Shown here: piece by piece, positions 1 to 4,603 of the stretch
How positions within the stretch are numbered: the first letter of the stretch is position 1
How the letters are laid out: each line of letters begins with the position of its first letter
Assembly (NCBI GenBank): GCA_026645375.1
Contig: JAPFFX010000078.1
Span: 1-7,253 of the forward strand
Origin: Citricoccus sp. WCRC_4
Lineage (GTDB): Bacteria; Actinomycetota; Actinomycetes; Actinomycetales; Micrococcaceae
Reading direction: 5' to 3'
Length of the DNA stretch: 7,253 nt
Position numbers and translations under genes: made by a program
Notes under the pieces: model-generated
Database searches by the model: none
Told to the model about the DNA's origin: nothing
The model's input: only the letters and a program-made list of their open reading frames with translations

Positions 1-228
1 GGGCACGGGGCCGGCGTCGGGAAGGCGCACGACCACCACGCCGACGCTCACCGGCCCGGCCAGGGCCCCCCGGCCGACCTCGTCCATGCCGGCGACCAGG
101 GCCCCGCGGGCGGTGTCCCCGGCCAGCCGGGCGGCGACGAGCGAGGACTCCACGTCCAGGCCGGGCATCAAGGCGGGCCGGCGGCCTGCGGACGGCCGGC
201 CGGTGCGGGTGGGTGCGGGCGTGCTCAT
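1..228 (-). CDS. rnhB: Ribonuclease HII, N-terminal part (runs off the left edge)
   Basis: RNase HII cuts the RNA strand of RNA-DNA hybrids and starts removal of single ribonucleotides misincorporated into DNA; it acts in the cytoplasm. Only the first 76 codons are present, and the frame is open to base 1. The family signature VAGMDEVGRGALAGPV is at residues 45-60, and D49 and E50 are the first two metal-binding acidic residues. The remaining catalytic residues lie outside the window. About 43 residues precede the signature, a basic, proline-rich extension of a kind often seen in actinobacteria. The ATG at 228 overlaps the stop of the upstream lepB as ATGA, which points to translational coupling; the ribosome-binding site is only a weak GGGACGGA. 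An ATG at codon 21 is a possible alternative start. The identity is firm; the exact start is less so. Confidence 0.93.
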   Translation of the reverse strand, partial: MSTPAPTRTGRPSAGRRPALMPGLDVESSLVAARLAGDTARGALVAGMDEVGRGALAGPVSVGVVVVRLPDAGPVP

Positions 229-965
229 TCCGTCCCGCCGCCGGCACCGGTCAGCGCCGGGTCCGGGTCGGGGACGGACTCGAAGGCGTCCCGGTCGCCG
301 CCGGCGTCTCCCCAGCGGCTGAGCGGCCAGGCGATCACCTCGGCGCGTCCGGTGACATCGTCCAGGCTGATGAAGCCGTTGCCGGGTCCCTGCTGGTGCA
401 CGCGCGAGTCGGCGGAGGCATCGCGGTGGTCGCCCATGACCCAGACGTGCCCCTCCGGGACGGTGACGTCGAAGGGGATGTCCGAGGGCGCTGACCCCGG
501 GTGGAGGTACGGCTCCTCCACGGGCTCGCCGTTCACCGTCAACAGGCCGGTGTCCGAGCAGCACTCCACCCGGTCCCCCGGCATGCCGATGATGCGCTTG
601 ACCAGGTGCTGCTCCGAGGAGTCCGGCATCAGGCCGATGAACTCCAGGCCCTCGCGCACGGGGTTGGCCGGCTGCGGGGCCGGCTCACCGAGCCAGCCCT
701 TGGTGTCCTGAAAGACGATGACGTCCCCGCGGTCGACCTCGAAGGGACCGGGCACCAGCAGGTTGACGAAGATCCGGTCGTTGACCTGCAGGGTCTGTTC
801 CATCGATCCGGACGGGATGTAGTAGGCGCGGAACAGGAAGGTCTTGACCAGGAAGGAGGCCAGGATGGTGATGAGGACGATCAGGACGATCTCGCGCACG
901 GCCAGCCAGAGCCGCCGACCGGAGGACGGCTGGGTGGCCGTTCCGTCGCTGCTGTCCTGGGCCAT
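225..965 (-). CDS. lepB: Type I signal peptidase, second of two tandem copies
   Basis: This membrane serine protease removes signal peptides from exported proteins at the outer face of the cytoplasmic membrane. The product is 246 residues. A short cytoplasmic N terminus is followed by one membrane segment at about residues 22-42, then the S26 boxes: IPSGSM at 50-55 with nucleophile S54, HLVKRIIG at 121-128 with the general-base lysine K123, and GDHRDASADSR at 178-188. Adjacent cysteines C135 and C136 are also present in the paralogue next door. ATG 965 was chosen because GAGAGGA lies about 9 nt upstream; the longer frame to 1058 would run back into the preceding lepB. It starts 34 nt after that gene and overlaps rnhB by ATGA, so the three genes are probably co-transcribed. 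The C-terminal tail is acidic and Gly/Pro rich. All catalytic residues are intact. Confidence 0.95.
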   Translation of the reverse strand: MAQDSSDGTATQPSSGRRLWLAVREIVLIVLITILASFLVKTFLFRAYYIPSGSMEQTLQVNDRIFVNLLVPGPFEVDRGDVIVFQDTKGWLGEPAPQPANPVREGLEFIGLMPDSSEQHLVKRIIGMPGDRVECCSDTGLLTVNGEPVEEPYLHPGSAPSDIPFDVTVPEGHVWVMGDHRDASADSRVHQQGPGNGFISLDDVTGRAEVIAWPLSRWGDAGGDRDAFESVPDPDPALTGAGGGTE

Positions 966-999
966 CTCGCTGTCCTCTCCGCTGGTCCGACTGTCCACT

Positions 1000-1713
1000 C
1001 TACCGCCCGTCCCCCGCCGGGACGCCGTCCCGGCGGCCGGGGGGCCAGACGATGGCATCGACCCTGCCGACGACCATCGACTCGAGGATCATCCCCCCGC
1101 CGGGGGCGCCGAGCAGGGACCGCGAGTCCTCGGAGGCATGGCGGTTGTCCCCCAGTAGGAACACCCGGCCCTCGGGCACCTCGGCGGTGAACTCGATCCG
1201 GGAGGCCGGGGGCGGGCCGGCCAGGTAGCCCTCGGGAACCGCCTGGCCGTTGACCTCGAGCAGTCCGTCCGCGGTGCAGCAGCTCACCGTGTCACCACCG
1301 ACACCGGCCACCCGCTTGACGTAGGCGGTGGTGTCCGGGGCCAGCCCCAGCCACTGCAGGACGTCGCCACCCCATCGCACCGGGGCCGGGCGGGAGTCGT
1401 ACGGGGCGAAGCTGCCCTCGCCGTCCACGACCACGACGTCGCCGCGCTCCACCGGTGCCGAGGCATAGGCGTCCCGGTCCACGCTGATGCGGTCCCCCTG
1501 GCGCAGCAGGGGCTCCATGGAGCCGGAGGGGATCAGGTACAGCTCCGCGACGGTGCTGCGCAGCAGGGCCGAGACCAGCACCGCCACGACGACCACCGAG
1601 GCCACGGGCAGGGCCCAGCGCAGGGCACCACGACGGCCGGCGCGGGCCGGGGTACGCGAAGGGCGCCGGTCCCCCGAGGGGGACCGGCGCCCGGTGCGCT
1701 GCGACTCAGGCAC
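1000..1713 (-). CDS. lepB: Type I signal peptidase, first of two tandem copies
   Basis: This is a membrane-bound signal peptidase of family S26 with 237 residues from GTG 1713. An Arg-rich cytoplasmic N terminus (1-33) leads to one membrane segment at about 34-51. The catalytic boxes follow: IPSGSM at 61-66 with nucleophile S65, YVKRVAG at 131-137 with K133 as general base, and GDNRHASEDSR at 188-198. A vicinal cysteine pair is at 145-146. The protein differs clearly from the downstream lepB product in its N terminus and in the region between boxes, so this is an old duplication rather than a recent one. The start is uncertain: GTG 1713 lies 11 nt after the rplS stop with no clear ribosome-binding site, and codons 9-18 form a perfect 15-bp hairpin. 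The next in-frame start is GTG at codon 37, which would cut into the membrane segment. Both peptidases look active. Confidence 0.92.
   Translation of the reverse strand: MPESQRTGRRSPSGDRRPSRTPARAGRRGALRWALPVASVVVVAVLVSALLRSTVAELYLIPSGSMEPLLRQGDRISVDRDAYASAPVERGDVVVVDGEGSFAPYDSRPAPVRWGGDVLQWLGLAPDTTAYVKRVAGVGGDTVSCCTADGLLEVNGQAVPEGYLAGPPPASRIEFTAEVPEGRVFLLGDNRHASEDSRSLLGAPGGGMILESMVVGRVDAIVWPPGRRDGVPAGDGR
1661..1692 (-). terminator. Perfect 15-bp inverted repeat after rplS, inside the 5' end of lepB
   Basis: Arms 1661-1675 and 1678-1692 are exact reverse complements. As RNA this would fold as a 14-bp stem with a CUCG tetraloop (read on the minus strand). It begins 33 nt after the rplS stop, the usual place for an intrinsic terminator, but only TTCG and no U-tract follows, as is common in high-GC actinobacteria. 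It lies wholly inside the reading frame of lepB if GTG 1713 is the start. It could be a partial terminator that lowers lepB expression relative to rplS, an mRNA 3'-end stabiliser, or both. The dyad is seen directly; the role is inferred. Confidence 0.7.
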
Positions 1714-1724
1714 GTGGGGGCCGA

Positions 1725-2102
1725 TCAGGCCTTCTTGTTGCCCTTGGAGGTCGCGGCGAAGTCGCGCTTCTCCTTGATCTTGGCGGCCTTGCCGTGGCGA
1801 TCGCGCATGTAGTACAGCTTGGCGCGGCGCACGTCACCGCGGGTGACGAGTTCGATCTTGTCGATGACCGGGGAGTTCACCGGGAAGGTGCGCTCCACGC
1901 CGACGCCGAAGGAGACCTTGCGGACGCGGAAGGTCTCGCGGACGCCGTGGCCCTGGCGGCCCATCACGAAGCCCTGGAACACCTGGACGCGGGCGGTCTT
2001 GCCCTCAACGATGTTCACGTGCACCTTGACGGTGTCCCCGGGACGGAAGTCAGGGACATCGCTGCGCAGCGAGGCGGCATCGAGGGAGTCGAGAATATGC
2101 AT
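1725..2102 (-). CDS. rplS: 50S ribosomal protein L19
   Basis: L19 is a structural protein of the large subunit and lies at the 30S-50S interface. The product is 125 residues, slightly longer than the usual 115-120 because of a Lys-rich tail. Family hallmarks are DFRPGDTVKVHV at 18-29, the core from VQVFQGFVMGRQG (39-51) to FRVRKVSFGVGVERTFP (58-74), and IDKIELVTRGDVRRAKLYYM at 80-99. The start at ATG 2102 is set by AGGAG 7 nt upstream; an in-frame GTG at 2126 would put that ribosome-binding site inside the gene and add eight residues not seen in the family. The gene is 232 nt downstream of trmD and has its own promoter and leader. The first lepB follows 11 nt after the stop. Confidence 0.98.
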   Translation of the reverse strand: MHILDSLDAASLRSDVPDFRPGDTVKVHVNIVEGKTARVQVFQGFVMGRQGHGVRETFRVRKVSFGVGVERTFPVNSPVIDKIELVTRGDVRRAKLYYMRDRHGKAAKIKEKRDFAATSKGNKKA

Positions 2103-2161
2103 GCTGATACTCCTGGTGGACGCCACAGGTCATCCACGTGATCGGTGGCACGCCGGCCGCG

Positions 2162-2273
2162 ACCCCGGTGCGGGGTGACGGGATGGGCGTACCCAGGCTG
2201 TTGACCGGTCTGCCCTGATGGGCGCCGGTTGGCCATACTGTCGACATCCGCCCCCTGTGGCAGGTCGGATGTC
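2162..2273 (-). promoter_or_regulatory. Structured 5' leader of rplS with three stem-loops
   Basis: Between the predicted rplS promoter and its ribosome-binding site there are three successive dyads. The first has arms 2243-2250 and 2266-2273 (8 bp, GACATCCG in minus sense) and an inner CCTG/CAGG stem. The second has arms 2204-2208 and 2225-2229, with an inner 4-bp stem GCCC/GGGC and loop ATCA. The third has arms 2162-2167 and 2171-2176 (6 bp, 3-nt loop). No open reading frame with a good ribosome-binding site fills the gap. L19 leaders that control rplS are known in Firmicutes (Rfam has such a family); whether this is a counterpart is inference. It could also be only a stable 5' UTR. Confidence 0.45.
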
Positions 2274-2291
2274 CAGTTGACACAGCGACCC

Positions 2292-2300
2292 ATTATGCCA
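2292..2300 (-). promoter_or_regulatory. Predicted extended -10 promoter of rplS
   Basis: On the minus strand TGGCATAAT (2300-2292) gives a CATAAT -10 box, five of six to consensus, with the TGn extension. A -35 element 17 nt upstream (TGGATG, 2320-2315) is weak. The same TCTGGCA core occurs in front of rpsP in this window. Transcription would begin near 2285 and give a leader of about 180 nt. The -35 region overlaps the hairpin that ends trmD. Confidence 0.6.
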
Positions 2301-2309
2301 GATCCGGGG

Positions 2310-2326
2310 GCCGGCATCCAGCCGGC
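2310..2326 (-). terminator. Short hairpin just after trmD
   Basis: GCCGGC at 2310-2315 and again at 2321-2326 are self-complementary arms around a 5-nt loop, starting 8 nt past the trmD stop. There is no U-tract. It may weakly end or pause the trmD transcript. It overlaps the -35 region of the rplS promoter, so end and start signals are packed together. A 6-bp GC palindrome can arise by chance in DNA this GC-rich. Confidence 0.35.
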
Positions 2327-2334
2327 GGCCACCG

Positions 2335-3054
2335 TCAGCCGGCATCGACCTCGGAGGCGGGCAGCAGGTCGGGGCGGCGGTCCCGGGTGCGTTCGAGCTG
2401 CTGGGCGTGACGCCACGCGGCCACCTTGCCGTGGTCTCCCGAGAGCAGGACCTCGGGCACCTCGTGCCCGCGCCAGGAGGCGGGCTTGGTGTAGACCGGG
2501 TACTCCAGCAGGCCGTCGCTGTGCGACTCCTCCACGAGGGACTCCGGGTTGCCGACCACGCCGGGCACCAGTCGCCCGATCGCCTCGATCATGGCCAGCG
2601 CGGCGACCTCGCCACCGTTGAGGACGTAGTCACCCAGGGACACCAGGCGCACGTCGAACAGTTCGCGCGCCCAGTGGAAGACCCGCTCGTCGATGCCCTC
2701 GTACCGCCCGCAGGCCACCACCAGGTGGCTCGCACCGGACAGTTCCTGGGCCAGGGACTGCCGGAACGGCTGGCCCGACGGCGTCGGGACCAGCAGGACG
2801 GGGCGGTCCAGGGAGGCCGCGCGGCCGGCCGCGGCGATGGACTCGAGCGCCAGCGCCCACGGTTCGGGCTTCATCACCATGCCGGCGCCCCCGCCGTACG
2901 GGGTGTCGTCCACGGTGCGATGGCGGTCGAAGGTGTGCTCGCGCAGGTCGTGGACGTGGATGTCCAGCAGCCCGTCCCGGCGGGCCTTGCCGATCAGCGA
3001 GACGTCCAGAGCCGAGAGGTACTCCGGGAAGATGGTGACGACGTCGATCCTCAC
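2335..3054 (-). CDS. trmD: tRNA (guanine37-N1)-methyltransferase
   Basis: TrmD transfers a methyl group from S-adenosylmethionine to N1 of G37, next to the anticodon, which prevents +1 frameshifting. The 239-residue product has the usual length and all SPOUT trefoil-knot signatures: MRIDVVTIFPEYL at 1-13, DDTPYGGGAGMVMKPEP at 49-65, CGRYEGIDERV at 115-125 and SLGDYVLNGGEVAA at 139-152 in the knot that holds the cofactor. D180 in SHSDGLLEYP matches the catalytic aspartate (D169 of the E. coli enzyme). The GTG start overlaps the rimM stop as GTGA, and AGGAG lies 11 nt upstream inside rimM, so the two are translationally coupled. Nothing is missing. Confidence 0.98.
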   Translation of the reverse strand: MRIDVVTIFPEYLSALDVSLIGKARRDGLLDIHVHDLREHTFDRHRTVDDTPYGGGAGMVMKPEPWALALESIAAAGRAASLDRPVLLVPTPSGQPFRQSLAQELSGASHLVVACGRYEGIDERVFHWARELFDVRLVSLGDYVLNGGEVAALAMIEAIGRLVPGVVGNPESLVEESHSDGLLEYPVYTKPASWRGHEVPEVLLSGDHGKVAAWRHAQQLERTRDRRPDLLPASEVDAG

Positions 3055-3608
3055 GGCTGTCCGGGCTCCTGCTCATTGAGGGTGAGCAGCCCGGGCGGCG
3101 GGTCCAGGGTGACGATTCCGGCATCGAGGTCGACCTCCGGCACGATCTCCTCCACGAAGGGGACCAGGGCCTCGGACCCGGAGTCCAGCGTCACCTGCAG
3201 CAGGTCCTGGACGTCCCCGGTGACCAGGCCGGTCACGGCGCCGACGCGGGCCCCGTCGACGACGACGGAGAGACCGACCAGGTCCTCCTCGTACCAGCCC
3301 TCGTCGTCCCCCGGCTCGTCCGGGGCGGCGTACAGCTCGGTGCCGCGCAGTTCCTCGGCACCGTTGCGGTCGGTGACCTCCTCGAAGGCCAGCAGCAGGA
3401 TGTCCTTGTTCCAGCGCGCGCGGACGACGGTCAGGTCCCCATCCCGGCCGCCGGAGGCCCTCCGGCCCTCGAGCACGGCCCCGGGCACGAAGCGCGAGTC
3501 CGGGTCGTCCGTGTAGAGCTGCACGGTGACGTCACCGTGGATGCCGTGCGGCTTCCCGATCCGTGCCACGCGGACGCTGTCCTGTGGGCTGGTGGTGCTC
3601 TCGGGCAT
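3051..3608 (-). CDS. rimM: Ribosome maturation factor RimM
   Basis: RimM binds S19 and assists late maturation of the 30S head. The product is 185 residues from ATG 3608. The N-terminal RimM barrel begins with VRVARIGKPHGIHGDVTV (12-29), the classic signature. The C-terminal PRC-barrel-like domain begins near GWYEEDLVGLSV (104-115) and includes ALVPFVEEIVPEVDL (147-161) and the terminal PPPGLL motif (170-175). ATG 3608 has GAGAGGA about 11 nt upstream; the longer frame to 3698 adds 30 Pro/Ala/Arg residues and runs into the intergenic hairpins, so it was rejected. It is separated from khpA by 142 nt of structured DNA and coupled to trmD by GTGA. The linker at 50-60 is Gly/Arg/Asp rich and probably disordered. 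Confidence 0.96.
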   Translation of the reverse strand: MPESTTSPQDSVRVARIGKPHGIHGDVTVQLYTDDPDSRFVPGAVLEGRRASGGRDGDLTVVRARWNKDILLLAFEEVTDRNGAEELRGTELYAAPDEPGDDEGWYEEDLVGLSVVVDGARVGAVTGLVTGDVQDLLQVTLDSGSEALVPFVEEIVPEVDLDAGIVTLDPPPGLLTLNEQEPGQP

Positions 3609-3641
3609 GGCGCGGGTTCCTCTCACTGGTGGTGCTGGGGC

Positions 3642-3750
3642 GGCCGGAAGATCCGGCCCGGGGACGGCAATGGCCCGCGTCCGGACGGATCCGGACACGG
3701 GCCATCATGTCATGCGACCGGCCAGGGGCCGGGGCGGGACCGGCCGGTCG
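3642..3750 (-). repeat. Three consecutive stem-loops between khpA and rimM
   Basis: Reading from khpA toward rimM: stem-loop 1 has arms 3742-3750 and 3715-3723 (9 bp perfect, 18-nt GC-rich loop) and starts at the base after the khpA stop. Stem-loop 2 has arms 3690-3705 and 3670-3685 (16 pairs including one G-U, 4-nt loop). Stem-loop 3 has arms 3652-3658 and 3642-3648 (7 bp perfect, 3-nt loop). None is followed by a U-tract. Together they fill most of the 142-nt gap. I see no good -10 box between them and rimM. Likely roles are partial termination, RNA processing or protection of the rpsP-khpA message. A repetitive extragenic element is also possible. Confidence 0.65.
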
Positions 3751-3996
3751 TTACCGGCGGCGGTCCGTGTCCACCACGTCCACGCGGACCGGGTGGCCGG
3801 CGAGGCCGTCCAGGACGGTGCGCAGTGCGGTGGCGGTACGACCCTGGCGGCCGATGACGCGGCCGAGGTCGGCGGGGTCCACACGGACCTCGAGGACCTC
3901 GCCGCGCCGGTTGGTGCGCAGGTCCACCTGGACGTCATCGGGTGAATCCACGATTCCCCGGACCAGGTGTTCCAGCGCTTCCTGCAGCATGGTCAC
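3751..3996 (-). CDS. khpA: KH-domain RNA-binding protein KhpA (YlqC family)
   Basis: KhpA is a small RNA-binding protein made of a single KH domain. In Gram-positive bacteria it partners with KhpB (Jag/EloR) and affects cell elongation and small-RNA biology. The frame gives 81 residues from GTG 3996. The KH core with its GxxG loop is LGRVIGRQGRTATALRTVL at 44-62 (GRQG at 49-52), and the conserved actinobacterial end VRVDVVDTDRRR closes the protein. GTG 3996 overlaps the rpsP stop as GTGA. ATG 3990, two codons on, is an equally good start, since many homologues begin MLxxALEHLVRGIVD. The gene stands directly behind rpsP, its usual place, and is probably translated by coupling. Confidence 0.93.
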   Translation of the reverse strand: MTMLQEALEHLVRGIVDSPDDVQVDLRTNRRGEVLEVRVDPADLGRVIGRQGRTATALRTVLDGLAGHPVRVDVVDTDRRR

Positions 3997-4439
3997 TCAG
4001 ACTTCTCTTCGGCCGGGGCCTCGGTGGTCTTCTCGGCCGGGGCCTCGGCGGACTCCTCGGCCGGGGCCTCGGCGACGTCCTTCTTGGGCGTGATGGCCTC
4101 GGGGATGATGACCGAGCCCTTCTGCGGGGCCACGAAGGGTTCCTTGGCCTTGGGGGACTTCAGGGTGCCCTCGGCGCCCGGGAGACCCTTGAACTTCTGC
4201 CAGTCTCCGGTGATCTTCAGCAGCGCCATGACCTGCTCGGTGGGCTGTGCGCCCACGGAGAGCCAGTACTGGGCGCGCTCGGAGTTGACCTCGATGAACG
4301 AGGGCTCCTCGGTGGGGTGGTACTTGCCGATCTCCTCGATCGCCCGGCCGTCCCGGCGGGTGCGGGAATCGGCGACGACGATACGGTAGAACGGTGCGCG
4401 CATCTTGCCGAAGCGCTTCAAACGGATCTTAACGGCCAC
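3993..4439 (-). CDS. rpsP: 30S ribosomal protein S16 with long acidic C-terminal tail
   Basis: S16 is an early-assembling small-subunit protein. The 148-residue product starts at GTG 4439, giving VAVKIRLKRFGKMRAPFYRI, the standard S16 opening, with AGGAG 11 nt upstream. The conserved S16 fold covers about residues 1-85, including ADSRTRRDGRAIEEIGKYHP at 23-42 and YWLSVGAQPTEQV at 58-70. The family is usually 80-90 residues long; here a tail of roughly 60 residues follows. It begins with a Lys/Pro-rich stretch and ends with three 8-residue Ala/Glu/Pro repeats (124-147). Long tails of this type are known in actinobacterial S16. A frame extending upstream to 4664 is rejected because it covers the promoter and leader. 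It is the first gene of a unit with khpA. Confidence 0.97.
   Translation of the reverse strand: MAVKIRLKRFGKMRAPFYRIVVADSRTRRDGRAIEEIGKYHPTEEPSFIEVNSERAQYWLSVGAQPTEQVMALLKITGDWQKFKGLPGAEGTLKSPKAKEPFVAPQKGSVIIPEAITPKKDVAEAPAEESAEAPAEKTTEAPAEEKSE
4009..4072. repeat. 24-nt-period tandem repeat in the rpsP tail
   Basis: The same 16-base core, TCGGCCGGGGCCTCGG on the plus strand, occurs at 4009-4024, 4033-4048 and 4057-4072, exactly 24 nt apart. Each copy encodes one 8-residue unit of the S16 tail (EAPAEESA, EAPAEKTT, EAPAEEKS). The exact identity of the cores at DNA level points to recent unit duplication and possible copy-number variation by slippage. The period is a multiple of three, so changes keep the frame. 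Confidence 0.85.
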
Positions 4440-4527
4440 GGGTGTGGTAGCTCCTGGTTCTTGGTCTGGGCGCAGCGCGGAAGCCGGCCGTGGGGTTGGC
4501 ACGGGTCCCTGCCCTGCTGACAGAACG

Positions 4528-4560
4528 ACCGTCCGGTGGATAGAGGGTCGCCCGGACGGC
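4528..4560 (-). promoter_or_regulatory. Stem-loop in the rpsP leader
   Basis: Arms 4529-4536 and 4552-4559 are exact reverse complements (CCGTCCGG, 8 bp), extended by a G-U pair at 4528/4560 in RNA, around a 15-nt loop. It lies just after the predicted rpsP start of transcription and about 90 nt before the GTG start. It could end read-through from the VOC gene or regulate rpsP. There is no U-tract. Confidence 0.45.
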
Positions 4561-4576
4561 GGTTCAGTACCCGTAC

Positions 4577-4598
4577 ATTCTGCCAGAGTCGCGGCAGA
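4577..4598 (-). promoter_or_regulatory. Predicted extended -10 promoter of rpsP, with an overlapping dyad
   Basis: On the minus strand TGGCAGAAT (4585-4577) gives a CAGAAT -10 box (4582-4577) with the TGn extension, closely matching the rplS promoter (TCTGGCATAATG against TCTGGCAGAATG). No good -35 box is seen at the usual distance. The element begins within 20 nt of the VOC stop codon. A perfect 6-bp inverted repeat, TCTGCC/GGCAGA (4598-4593 and 4584-4579), overlaps the -10 box. It could be a short terminator stem of the VOC gene or a protein site. Predicted start of transcription is near 4570, giving a leader of about 130 nt. Confidence 0.55.
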
Positions 4599-4603
4599 TT
4601 CTC

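Noticed and set aside
966..1058. Upstream extension of the second lepB
   Set aside because: It overlaps the first lepB and skips a good GAGAGGA ribosome-binding site before ATG 965.
2015..2416. Minus-strand frame of 133 codons across the trmD-rplS gap
   Set aside because: It overlaps the ends of both genes, is Arg/Pro/His rich, and covers the rplS promoter and leader.
2407..3516. Long plus-strand open frame of 369 codons opposite trmD and rimM
   Set aside because: It lies fully antisense to two clear conserved genes, has no family motif, and long antisense frames are expected in very GC-rich DNA.
3609..3698. Upstream extension of rimM by 30 residues
   Set aside because: Low-complexity Pro/Ala/Arg sequence that translates the intergenic stem-loops; ATG 3608 has a good ribosome-binding site.
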